Of a stretch of 64,000 nucleotides of DNA, positions 16,363-24,541 are shown piece after piece. Positions within the stretch are counted from its first letter, which is position 1. Each line of letters starts with the position of its first letter. The notes beneath the pieces are model-generated. The model was not told where the DNA came from. It did no database searches and was given only the letters and a program-made list of their open reading frames with translations. Both the position numbers and the translations under genes were made by a program. Source of the DNA: Dorea_A amylophila (GTDB taxonomy: Bacteria; Bacillota; Clostridia; Lachnospirales; Lachnospiraceae); assembly GCF_025567265.1 (NCBI RefSeq), contig NZ_JAOQJW010000016.1:22429-86428 (forward strand). The letters are read 5' to 3'.

Positions 16363-18351
16363 TTATTTCTGATTTCTAAACTGCATCGGAGTCATATCAT
16401 AAGCTTTCTTGAACAGTCTGTTGAAATGCTCAACATTCTGATATCCGACTGACATTGCAATGTTCTCGACTGTCATATTACTGCTTTTGAGCAGTGCTTT
16501 CGCTTTCTTCATGCGGATTTTCTTCACCAGATCCCCAAATGTCATTCCGGATTTTTCCTTAATGTATTTTGACAGATAAGGTTTGGACAGGAAGAATTTT
16601 TCTGCCAGGTCATCTAATGTAATGTCAATATAATTTGCCTGTACATAATTCATGATCTCGATCATTCTTGCATCCGTACATGCATCAGCACTCCCGAGTT
16701 CTTCAATCTTATTTACCGCAACGATCAAGGCTTCAATGGAAGCTCTGATAATATCCGGATCGATTCCTACACCCCAGAATGTCTTTCCGTTGCATATAAT
16801 TCCCACATAAGCAACAGCCTTAGAAGAAGATCCCTTTGTAAGCGAATGTTCTTCGTAGAAGGATAATTCATAGCTGATATTGAAATACTGCTTAATTGCA
16901 TTACTTACTGCGTCCAGACGTCCATTTCCGTTCGAAGTGATCACTTTACTCTCTCCTGCATGATTGATCGTCACTTCTGCGGTAATTCCGTCTACCTGTT
17001 TAAAATGGCACTCATCAATATGGAAGATGGATTTGGTATTAATATAGTGATCAGAGAAGATCTGGTATACCCAGTCTGGTGTCAGCTCTTTGTGTGCTTT
17101 ATCCGATACATCTTTTACCATATATCCTACTTCTTCACGCATTGCCTTTGGAAGATTGATTCCGTGGCTGTGCATTAAGATGTAGTTTACGCCGCCCTTA
17201 CCAGACTGACTGTTGATACGGATAACGTCCGAATCATACTCTCTTCCGACATCTTTTGGATCGATCGGCAGATACGGAACTGTCCATTTATCACATTTCT
17301 TCTCATCTCTCCATGCCATACCCTTGGCAATCGCATCCTGATGTGATCCGGAAAATGCAGTAAATACCAGGTCTCCGGAATATGGCTGACGGTCATATAC
17401 CTGCATTCTGGTCAGACGCTCATATGTCTCGCGGATCTTTCTCATATTAGAGAAATCCAGTCCCGGATCTACACCCTGGGAATACATATTCATTCCAAGT
17501 GTGATGATATCAACGTTACCGGTACGTTCTCCGTTTCCAAACAATGTACCCTCGATACGATCAGCTCCTGCAAGAATACCCAGTTCTGCAGTTGCCACTC
17601 CGCATCCTCTGTCATTATGTGGATGAAGTGAAAGTACCACATTCTCTCTGTGTTTCAAATGCTTATGTACATACTCTAACTGGCATGCAAATGTATGAGG
17701 CATTGCATTTTCTACAGTTGTAGGAATATTGATGATTGCTTTATTATCAGCTGTCGGCTGCCATACATCCAGAACAGCGTTACAAACTTCTACGGCATAG
17801 TCCACTTCTGTTCCGTGGAAACTTTCCGGACTGTATTCAAATGTGAAGTTACCATCTGTCTCATTAGCCAGCTTCAGAAGTAATTTTGCCCCGTCGATCG
17901 CAAGTTGCTTTACCTGTTCTTTATCTTTTCTGAACACCTGCTCTCTCTGTGCAACAGAGGTAGAATTGTATAAATGGATCACTGCGTGAGGTGCTCCTTT
18001 TACAGCTTCAAATGTTCTCTTGATGATGTGTTCTCTTGCCTGTGTCAGGACCTGAACGGTTACATCATCCGGAATCATATCTTTCTCAATCAAAGTTCTC
18101 ATGAACTGATACTCTGTCTCGGAAGCAGCCGGGAATCCAACCTCAATCTCCTTAAATCCGATATCAACCAGCATCTGGAAGAACTCCAGCTTTTCATCCA
18201 GACTCATTGGTTCGATCAATGCCTGGTTACCATCTCTTAAATCTACACTACACCATTTCGGCGGCTGTTCTACCGAATCTTTTTTTGCCCAGTCATATGT
18301 GACCTCAGGCGGCATGAAATAACTTTTCTCATATTTCTGATAATTCTTCAT
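16363..18351 (-). CDS. leuA: 2-isopropylmalate synthase with C-terminal AraC-type DNA-binding domain
   Basis: First committed enzyme of leucine synthesis, condensing acetyl-CoA with 2-oxoisovalerate. The 662-residue protein is about 100 residues longer than normal. Residues 30-310 are the HMGL-like catalytic barrel (WCSVDLRDGNQALI; HPHNDRGCGVATAELGILAG; GTLFGNGERTGNVD), as in type-2 LeuA. Residues about 430-555 are the leucine-sensing LeuA dimer domain (GRLDAVSNAIKQYF). Residues about 560-662 are a complete AraC-type double helix-turn-helix (DITLDDLAEKFFLSKPYLSK, then ENIAMSVGYQNVEHFNRLFK and MTPMQFRNQK). The frame is continuous across the joint, with no frameshift. The gene stands alone with its own promoter and terminator. 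Autoregulation is inferred, not shown. Confidence 0.95.
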   Translation of the reverse strand: MKNYQKYEKSYFMPPEVTYDWAKKDSVEQPPKWCSVDLRDGNQALIEPMSLDEKLEFFQMLVDIGFKEIEVGFPAASETEYQFMRTLIEKDMIPDDVTVQVLTQAREHIIKRTFEAVKGAPHAVIHLYNSTSVAQREQVFRKDKEQVKQLAIDGAKLLLKLANETDGNFTFEYSPESFHGTEVDYAVEVCNAVLDVWQPTADNKAIINIPTTVENAMPHTFACQLEYVHKHLKHRENVVLSLHPHNDRGCGVATAELGILAGADRIEGTLFGNGERTGNVDIITLGMNMYSQGVDPGLDFSNMRKIRETYERLTRMQVYDRQPYSGDLVFTAFSGSHQDAIAKGMAWRDEKKCDKWTVPYLPIDPKDVGREYDSDVIRINSQSGKGGVNYILMHSHGINLPKAMREEVGYMVKDVSDKAHKELTPDWVYQIFSDHYINTKSIFHIDECHFKQVDGITAEVTINHAGESKVITSNGNGRLDAVSNAIKQYFNISYELSFYEEHSLTKGSSSKAVAYVGIICNGKTFWGVGIDPDIIRASIEALIVAVNKIEELGSADACTDARMIEIMNYVQANYIDITLDDLAEKFFLSKPYLSKYIKEKSGMTFGDLVKKIRMKKAKALLKSSNMTVENIAMSVGYQNVEHFNRLFKKAYDMTPMQFRNQK

Positions 18352-18385
18352 AATTAAAAGCCTCTCCTTTTACCCAATATTTCAA

Positions 18386-18415
18386 ATCTTATCATCTTGC
18401 AATAATAATCATCAA
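18386..18415 (-). promoter_or_regulatory. Candidate leuA promoter
   Basis: TTGATG and TAAGAT separated by 18 bp on the minus strand, about 35 bp before the leuA start. No T-box or leader-peptide attenuator is recognisable in the short 5' region, so control by the fused AraC domain is a reasonable alternative. Confidence 0.4.
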
Positions 18416-18467
18416 TTTTGTTGTTCATTTTTAATACTTTTATATCCTAACACATCCCTACGCAAAA

Positions 18468-18494
18468 GGGAAGTGATAAATTTAATCACTTCCC
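18468..18494. terminator. Terminator after the sodium/solute symporter gene
   Basis: Stem GGGAAGTGAT/ATCACTTCCC with a 7-base loop; on the minus strand it is followed by TTTT. It lies 42 bp past the symporter stop. Confidence 0.8.
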
Positions 18495-18535
18495 TTGATG
18501 TTTTTTAATATGTTCGATTTTTCAGATTATTTCGA

Positions 18536-20065
18536 TTAATTCTGTTCCAGAGAACGTTTCTTGGTGATTGTAACCTTCTCATCATAGCAGGCAAATATCT
18601 CATCCACCCTGTCTTTCTTAAGTTTTGGTGTAAGTACACTCACTACCGGCACTACGATCAGTCCTGCTACCATCGCAATTGCTCCTGCATTAATCGGAGA
18701 TGCAATAAAGTGGAAGAAGAGGTTCAAAACCGTAATTCCGACACCTGCCGTAAAACTTGCCCAGACCGCGGCTCTTGTCACACCTTTCCAGTACAATCCA
18801 TACATGAACGGTGCAAGGAATGCTCCGGCCAGTGCACCCCAGGAAATTCCCATAAGCTGTGCAATGAATGTAGGTGGATCCATTGCAATCACTACTGATA
18901 ATACAATGAAGAATACTACCATCACCTGCATGGTTCGTACCTGTTTCTTCTCACTCATATCTTTCATCACATTGTCTTTTAAGAAATCCAAAGTCAATGT
19001 CGAGCTGGATGTCAATACCAGCGAAGCCAGGGTTGACATGGAAGCCGATAATACCAGCACTACTACGATACCGATCAGGATATCCGGAAGTGTTGATAAC
19101 ATATGTGGAATGATTCCGTCGAAGATCATATTGCCCGCCTCATCATGTAATTCCGGTGCATCAAACAATCTTCCGAATCCTCCTAGGAAGTAACATCCTC
19201 CGGAGATCACGATCGCAAACAACGTAGAGATCACAGTTCCTGTATTAATTGATTTTTCATCTTTAATCGCATAGAACTTACCAACCATCTGTGGAAGTCC
19301 CCATGTTCCAAGAGAAGTTAAGATAACAACCCCCAGAAGATTTAACGGATCCGGCCCAAAGAATGAAGTAAACGCGCCCGGCTGTCCCATTGTCACCGGC
19401 ACATCACTTGGAATCTCTGCCATTGTCTTAATTGCCTGAATAAATCCGCCCTGACCATTTAATACCGCCAGGATAACTGCCACGATACCACCCAGCATGA
19501 TAATCCCCTGAATGAAGTCATTGATCGCCGTAGCCATGTATCCGCCAAGAATAACATAAATTCCCGTAAACACTGCCATTCCGATCACACAATATTTATA
19601 AGGAATATTAAATGCCATTCCGAATAACCTTGACAATCCGTTATATACAGAAGCCGTATACGGAACCAGGAATATAAATACGATTGCAGAAGCTGTAATC
19701 TTAAGCGCCTTGCTTTCGTATCTCTCACCAAAGAAATCCGGCATCGTCTTAGAATTCAAATGCTGTGTCATAACCTTGGTACGTCTTCCGAGTACAACCC
19801 ATGCCAGCAAACTTCCGATAATCGCATTCCCAAGACCGATCCATGTAGATGCGAGACCATATTTCCATCCAAACTGTCCTGCATATCCTACGAATACAAC
19901 TGCGGAGAAATATGACGTTCCATACGCAAATGCCGTAAGCCAGGGGCCTACCGATCTTCCTCCCAATACATAACCGTCTACACTTGTCGCATGCTTTCTT
20001 GCATAGATGCCGACCGATACCATAATCGCAAAAAATATCACCAGCATCAATAATTTCGTCGCCAT
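18536..20065 (-). CDS. Sodium:solute symporter (SSS/PutP family)
   Basis: Na+-coupled importer of 509 residues with about 13 transmembrane helices. It shows the SSS layout: VDGYVLGGRSVGPWLTAFAYG near residue 30, GLGNAIIGSLLAWVVLGRR near 75, the conserved TLGTWGLPQMVGKFYA-like segment (LTSLGTWGLPQMVGKFYA) near 265, and VVLVLSASMSTLASLVLTSS near 335 where the Na+-binding serines of PutP lie. Proline is the best-known substrate of such proteins, but pantothenate and others are possible, so no symbol is assigned. The gene has a consensus promoter with a palindromic site just downstream. Confidence 0.88.
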   Translation of the reverse strand: MATKLLMLVIFFAIMVSVGIYARKHATSVDGYVLGGRSVGPWLTAFAYGTSYFSAVVFVGYAGQFGWKYGLASTWIGLGNAIIGSLLAWVVLGRRTKVMTQHLNSKTMPDFFGERYESKALKITASAIVFIFLVPYTASVYNGLSRLFGMAFNIPYKYCVIGMAVFTGIYVILGGYMATAINDFIQGIIMLGGIVAVILAVLNGQGGFIQAIKTMAEIPSDVPVTMGQPGAFTSFFGPDPLNLLGVVILTSLGTWGLPQMVGKFYAIKDEKSINTGTVISTLFAIVISGGCYFLGGFGRLFDAPELHDEAGNMIFDGIIPHMLSTLPDILIGIVVVLVLSASMSTLASLVLTSSSTLTLDFLKDNVMKDMSEKKQVRTMQVMVVFFIVLSVVIAMDPPTFIAQLMGISWGALAGAFLAPFMYGLYWKGVTRAAVWASFTAGVGITVLNLFFHFIASPINAGAIAMVAGLIVVPVVSVLTPKLKKDRVDEIFACYDEKVTITKKRSLEQN

Positions 20066-20115
20066 AACTTTTCTCCTCTACTTTCCTCATTTCTTTTTAC
20101 TTGTTTTCGCTAATT

Positions 20116-20142
20116 CACTTTAAAGCGTTGCGCTTTAAAGTG
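20116..20142. promoter_or_regulatory. 27-bp perfect palindrome, probable operator
   Basis: CACTTTAAAGCG and CGCTTTAAAGTG form a perfect 12-bp inverted repeat with a 3-base spacer. On the minus strand it begins 17 bp past the symporter -10 box, so it overlaps the start of the transcript. It lacks a U-tract, so repressor binding is a better explanation than termination. Confidence 0.65.
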
Positions 20143-20159
20143 CTAAAGTTTACGGTGTT

Positions 20160-20188
20160 AGAATAACACAGATGATACGGTATGTCAA
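20160..20188 (-). promoter_or_regulatory. Promoter of the sodium/solute symporter gene
   Basis: Perfect -35 TTGACA and TATTCT with 17-bp spacing on the minus strand, about 95 bp before the symporter start codon. Confidence 0.75.
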
Positions 20189-20234
20189 TCTTATTTTGCA
20201 GAAATATAAAAGAAATATATAAAAGGCAAAAAAA

Positions 20235-20270
20235 CAGCTGCGATTCCTTTTTTTGCGGAATGCACAGCTG
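20235..20270 (-). terminator. Terminator after mgsA
   Basis: CAGCTG...GGAATC-type stem (CAGCTGTGCATTCC paired with GGAATCGCAGCTG on the minus strand) followed by seven T residues, 12 bp past the mgsA stop. Confidence 0.85.
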
Positions 20271-20281
20271 CTCTTTAGCTT

Positions 20282-20758
20282 CTATTTCATCTTCTCCACT
20301 CTGTCCTGAATGGTCTTGTTAAAGTTCTCTACCTTTCTTTCATATGTAGAATTCATAAATTCAGACTTCAGCATGAAATCTGCTGTTGCAAGATTGTTAG
20401 CTGTAGGAATATCGTAAAGTACGGCAATACGGGATAATGCTCTTACATCCGGATCGTGCGGCTGTGCCTCTAACGGATCCCACAGGAAGATCATAAAGTC
20501 GATCTGTCCTTCTACAATCTTCGCTCCGACCTGCTGATCTCCTCCGAGCGGGCCGCTGTTATATCCCTTTACCGGAAGCCCGGTCTTCTCTGCGATCAGA
20601 CGTGCGGTTGTACCTGTACCGCATAAGAAATGACCTTTTAAGATTTCCTTATTCTTGTCGCACCATTCAATCAGTTCTTTTTTCTTACCATCATGGGCAA
20701 CGAGTGCGATATGCTTTGCTTTTCCAATTTCAAATGTTACAAAATTATCGTTTAACAT
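20282..20758 (-). CDS. mgsA: Methylglyoxal synthase
   Basis: Converts dihydroxyacetone phosphate to methylglyoxal, a bypass that releases phosphate when sugar phosphates accumulate. The 158-residue protein has the family motifs: KHIALVAHDGKKKEL near residue 15, the phosphate-binding GTGTTARLIAEKTGL near 47, GYNSGPLGGDQQVG near 65 and the catalytic-aspartate region DFMIFLWDPLEAQPHDPDV near 87. It is monocistronic, with a consensus promoter and a strong terminator. Confidence 0.97.
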   Translation of the reverse strand: MLNDNFVTFEIGKAKHIALVAHDGKKKELIEWCDKNKEILKGHFLCGTGTTARLIAEKTGLPVKGYNSGPLGGDQQVGAKIVEGQIDFMIFLWDPLEAQPHDPDVRALSRIAVLYDIPTANNLATADFMLKSEFMNSTYERKVENFNKTIQDRVEKMK

Positions 20759-20819
20759 CTGTTGAATTCTCCTTCCGTTTTAACTCTCTTCGTTATCTTT
20801 ATATATCAAACTTATATTT

Positions 20820-20848
20820 ATAATAAAATGTATTTTATTATCTGTCAA
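20820..20848 (-). promoter_or_regulatory. Promoter of mgsA
   Basis: TTGACA and TATTAT with 17-bp spacing on the minus strand, about 60 bp before the start codon. Confidence 0.7.
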
Positions 20849-20901
20849 CTTTAAACTGGAAATTAAATTGTATTTTAGTTACAACAATTTGCCCATCACT
20901 T

Positions 20902-22521
20902 TCAGAACGTCTCAACGATTTCCTGCATCTGATCAAACTGTTCTTCCATCTCTTTTACAAGCCTGAACTGTGTTCTTGCCCGAACAAGATTGTGTTCCGG
21001 ATAAGTTGTTTTGAAATATACATCGCCCTGGAGGAAGTCAGCAAGAAAACGCATACCGCATTCCAGCGTCATAAGTCTCGCTCCCCACGGAAGACTGGCG
21101 TTCTCCGCCGGTGTCAGTACATCCTTCGCCATCTCCAGATACCCTTTCACGTAGATGCGGTAAAGCTCTATATCAAAGTGCACCTTGTTCAGATCCTTCT
21201 CATCTTCTTCCGCTGTCGATGCCCCGAACCGGATGGAATCACCAAAGTCATTTGCCGCAAGTCCCGGCATGATCGTGTCCAAATCGATGATGCACAGTCC
21301 CTCTCCTGTATTCCTATCAAACAAAATGTTATTCAGCTTGGTATCGTTGTGCGTCACACGGAGCGGAAGTATTCCTTCCTCAAGCTGCTTCATAAGGACA
21401 CCGCAGTCATCCTCGCGTGCCAGTACAAACTCTATTTCTTCACGGCAAAGTCTTGCCCTGTTCTTCACATCTTTCCGCAGTGCGTCTTTGAAATCATGGA
21501 AACGCTTCACCGTATCGTGGAACTTCGGAATCGTCTCATAGAGACTCTCGGCCGGATAATCCCCCAGCTGCTTCAGAAAATGGCCAAAGCTGAGTGCCGA
21601 CTGATAGAACTGTTCCGGTCTCTCCACCATCTGATAGCACACAGAATCCGGTACATAATGCAGGCAGCGCCATGGCTGTCCATCCGCATCTTCAAAATAG
21701 CTCTCTCCTGATTTTGTCTTAATATAAGACAATGCCTCTCTGTCTAGATCTCCACCTGCCTCACGGATCATACTGCGCAGATACTCCGTAACGCCGAATA
21801 TATTCGCCATTACCTGATCCGGGTTCTTGAATACATTAATATTGATGCGCTGCAAAACATAGAGCGGCGTATCCTTTCCATCTGCGCCCGGCATATAGAC
21901 TGCATAAGTCTCATTGATGTGTCCTTCTCCGAATGGCTTCACATAACTGCACTGCTGCCCGAAACCAAATGCGTACACGGCATCTTCCAGACTCCGGCTG
22001 TCCACGCCCTCGATCTTCCTTCTGGTTGAGAAGATCACTTCTCCTGCCTCCACTTTACATCCGCTCTCGATCGTACAGTCTGACTTTACAACACTCCCCA
22101 GTCCGACATGCGCTCCGGCACATACTACTGAATTGTGATCTACGATTGCCCCGCTGTTCACCAGCACCGCACGTCCGATCCGGGTATTGGTATTTACCAC
22201 TGCTCTCTGCATCACAAAACAGCCCGGCTCCAGCACCGCACTCGGACTTACGACTGCAGACGGATGCACGATTGCCGGTACCTCATACCCTTTTTCCAGC
22301 AATTTATCCGTCCAGTACAGACGCATCTTGTTATTTCCAAAAGCTGCTACTGCCACCGGATACTCCTTATGCCTGATCTCATAATCACAGCACATTCCGA
22401 TGACCGCTTCATCCTTCACCGCATCATCCAAAAATACAACCTTTTCATACCCCAGTGCCTGCGCAGTCTCCGCTACCATCCGGCCGAATCCGCCTGCACC
22501 GAGAATCAGCAAACTTTTCAT
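20902..22521 (-). CDS. Fusion: PglD/NeuD-like sugar acyltransferase + N-acetylhexosamine 1-kinase-like kinase
   Basis: A 539-residue two-domain protein. Residues 1-180 match the PglD/NeuD acyltransferase family: a Rossmann-type N-terminus (SLLILGAGGFGRMVAETAQA) followed by a left-handed beta-helix with hexapeptide repeats (VHPSAVVSPSAVLEPGCFV, IGRAVLVNSGAIVDHNSVV). Residues 190-539 closely resemble Bifidobacterium NahK: GEGHINETYAVY nucleotide loop, LRVTHNDTKLNNILFD catalytic loop, IIDLDTIMPG metal site, and GDSIRFGASTAEEDEKDL. The frame is continuous. The kinase half predicts GlcNAc/GalNAc 1-phosphate formation; the acyl acceptor of the first half is unknown. Single-gene unit; no sugar-uptake genes adjoin. 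Confidence 0.9.
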   Translation of the reverse strand: MKSLLILGAGGFGRMVAETAQALGYEKVVFLDDAVKDEAVIGMCCDYEIRHKEYPVAVAAFGNNKMRLYWTDKLLEKGYEVPAIVHPSAVVSPSAVLEPGCFVMQRAVVNTNTRIGRAVLVNSGAIVDHNSVVCAGAHVGLGSVVKSDCTIESGCKVEAGEVIFSTRRKIEGVDSRSLEDAVYAFGFGQQCSYVKPFGEGHINETYAVYMPGADGKDTPLYVLQRININVFKNPDQVMANIFGVTEYLRSMIREAGGDLDREALSYIKTKSGESYFEDADGQPWRCLHYVPDSVCYQMVERPEQFYQSALSFGHFLKQLGDYPAESLYETIPKFHDTVKRFHDFKDALRKDVKNRARLCREEIEFVLAREDDCGVLMKQLEEGILPLRVTHNDTKLNNILFDRNTGEGLCIIDLDTIMPGLAANDFGDSIRFGASTAEEDEKDLNKVHFDIELYRIYVKGYLEMAKDVLTPAENASLPWGARLMTLECGMRFLADFLQGDVYFKTTYPEHNLVRARTQFRLVKEMEEQFDQMQEIVETF

Positions 22522-22610
22522 TACGTATTTCCCCCAATTGTTTTTTTATTGATCAGTTATACTATATCATATCATAGAAGTGGACCCGGAGATAGTTATT
22601 TTCACAAAAA

Positions 22611-22647
22611 GCTTCGGAGAATCACAGGTAGCAGGATTCTCCGAAGC
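22611..22647 (-). terminator. Terminator following the Old-Yellow-Enzyme fragment
   Basis: Perfect 13-bp stem GCTTCGGAGAATC/GATTCTCCGAAGC followed on the minus strand by a TTTTT run. It separates the enzyme fragment from the fusion kinase gene. Confidence 0.85.
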
Positions 22648-22728
22648 TTCTTTGTATTTATATTTATATTGGAAAGGGGTTCCCTTTTAGGGACATATTT
22701 TAAAGATAGTTCAATCTTTCAAGGGTAT

Positions 22729-22956
22729 TCAATACCATATGGCGTCCGGCATCCGTTCCGTCAATGATACGTCTCGCACGTACAGAAGCCCTGTGCCGCC
22801 ACGTGCACGCAGCTCATAATATTTGATATGTTCGTCGCTCAGTTTCCCATCATGTCCGGCGAAATCACTTCCCATAGGCATCATTACAACACGGTTTTTG
22901 AGTGTCATACCTCTGATCGTAAGAGGGCTGAATACGTGTGGAAAATTGTTTTTCAT
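22729..22956 (-). pseudogene. Truncated NADH:flavin oxidoreductase (Old Yellow Enzyme/enoate reductase family)
   Basis: Seventy-five residues remain of an enzyme family usually of 340-660 residues. The N-terminal signature is intact: VFSPLTIRGMTLKNRVVMMP followed by GKLSDEHIKYYELRARGGTG, the start of the FMN-binding barrel. Similarity ends after GGTGLLYVRD and a stop comes soon after. The start has a proper AGGTTAG site, so the true 5' end survives and the rest of the gene is deleted. A terminator follows 80 bp later. It belongs to the scar of broken genes before the mobile region. Confidence 0.8.
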
Positions 22957-23088
22957 AGTTTACTAACCTCCATAAAAATATAATTGTATTTGTTTGCATT
23001 TCTCTATAATTTGATTATTTTGTTAAATAAAAGACAAATTAGTATTTTTATGAAAGTTGATAGATTTTGTCTATGAATTTTAATCATA

Positions 23089-23143
23089 AAAAATGGCCGC
23101 TGCGCCAGCAGATTATTCACTATCGGTACAGCGGCCATTTTTC
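23089..23143 (-). terminator. Terminator after the chimeric permease ORF
   Basis: AAATGGCCGCTG/CAGCGGCCATTT stem with a longer loop and flanking A and T runs, 10 bp past the stop codon of the ORF at 23153. Confidence 0.8.
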
Positions 23144-23152
23144 TTAACTTTT

Positions 23153-24262
23153 TTATTTTTTCTGATTTTTTTCAGGTATTAATTTCCCGGCGATCAAACA
23201 CAGGATGATCGTGATCACCATATCCGGCAATGTATTTCCTACCGGCATATCTACATTCATAAGAATTCTGTACACAACGAATCCAATCACCCAGATGATC
23301 ATGTTCGGCATATGCACTGCCTGGCTGCTTTTATCTTGTTTTAACAGGAAAAAGTCAGCAATCTGAATAGCGATCATCGGTGCAAATACAGAACCGATCA
23401 GATACAGGAAATCTGTTATATTATCCATCGGATATACAATTGCAGCGGCCGTTCCAATCACTGTCACAACGATAGCAACATGCTTTCCGTTCCATCTGCT
23501 TACAACCGTCTCACTGGAGATTCCAGCAGAGTATGCATCCAGGAAAGTGGTTGTAACTGTTGAAAATACAATGATCAGAAGTCCCAGGATGCCAAGACCT
23601 GCCTTTAACATGATCTGTGCAATGTCATATTCTCCGGTAATGATAGCAGCTCCCATTCCGATCACATACATCCAGCAGCTTACAATTCCATATGTAACCG
23701 CACTGACTGCAGTTGCTTTCACAGGTTCCTTCGCCTCTCTTGTGTAATCACTGATCAGTGGCAGCCACGATAATGGCATCGCAACCGCAAGCTCTACTGC
23801 TGCTCCAAATGTCATACTGTCGTCAGACGGTGTTCCCGCCCCGCTTCCTGTAAATATCACCTTACACAGAATCAGTGTCAGGATAAATAATGCTGCCATC
23901 GCAACGGTATTGATCTTGCCCAGATTCGTAATTCCGATCACAATCCACAGAATGATCAATGCTCCGATCACCAGGCACCATATCCATCTGCCGGTATGCA
24001 TCACACCGTCTGCTGCCAGTGCCCCGTCATAGATCATGATCGCAGTCCAGCCGACAAGCTGCAATACATCCAATCCGATATTCCAGTTATTAATATACTC
24101 TCTATCCAGTCTCACAACCTCTTCAAAATCTGTTATATCACTTCTACCGCTCACCTGCCACATTCCGGTAATACCAGGTTTGATCGCAAGTCGTGCTCTG
24201 TGATGTAATTCATACAGATTTGTCTCAGAAATCAACGGTGGTCTGGTTCCTACAATGGACAT
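23153..24262 (-). pseudogene. Chimeric ORF: sugar-transferase fragment joined to CytX-type permease lacking its N-terminus
   Basis: Residues 1-62 are the C-terminal catalytic part of an undecaprenyl-phosphate sugar transferase (MSIVGTRPPLISETNLYELH, then KPGITGMWQVSGRSDI), which normally lies deep inside a protein of more than 200 residues. From about residue 65 (VLQLVGWTAIMI) the protein is a cytosine/hydroxymethylpyrimidine-type permease (CytX-like) with about eight transmembrane helices, missing its first 80-100 residues. The start codon is the internal Met of the natural GDMSIVGTRP motif, whose GGAGGAGAT codons act by chance as a ribosome site. An in-frame TAA precedes it. Whether the hybrid is made or active is unknown; a deletion fusion or a misassembly could explain it. 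Confidence 0.75.
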
Positions 24263-24312
24263 ATCTCCTCCTTATGTCAACTCAGAAACAACTTTTCCGT
24301 ACAAAAAAAGAA

Positions 24313-24330
24313 CCTTTGATTTCTCAAAGG
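24313..24330 (-). terminator. Terminator of the HEPN-like/short ORF transcript
   Basis: CCTTTGA/TCAAAGG hairpin followed on the minus strand by TTCTTTTTTT. It ends the transcript coming from 24.4-25.3 kb. Confidence 0.75.
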
Positions 24331-24365
24331 CCCTTATCTACCAACATTCTTATTTAATCTATTAC

Positions 24366-24515
24366 TTACTGAAAGCCTGAAACCTCTCTCAATAAGTTAA
24401 TTACAACAAAATATGTATTATTATCACATATTTCTTCGATTAAAATACCATATTTTGTTCTTTCTAGTACTCTAAACTGATTTCCTATTTTCATTACCAA
24501 ATCATCGGAAAACAT
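24366..24515 (-). CDS. Possible 49-residue protein
   Basis: A short open frame downstream of the HEPN-like gene, beginning MFSDDLVMKIGNQFRVLERT and ending LLREVSGFQ, mixed charged and hydrophobic, with AAGGAAA just before the ATG and a terminator 35 bp after the stop. No family is recognised. Composition is protein-like, but the size leaves real doubt. Confidence 0.4.
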   Translation of the reverse strand: MFSDDLVMKIGNQFRVLERTKYGILIEEICDNNTYFVVINLLREVSGFQ

Positions 24516-24541
24516 TTTCCTTGAAACAGTATTAACTCATA

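Noticed and set aside
13145..20142. Similarity between TTGCGCTAAAGTG at the decarboxylase promoter and the half-site CGCTTTAAAGTG of the symporter palindrome
   Set aside because: The match needs a 2-base gap and the decarboxylase site is not palindromic, so it is probably chance.
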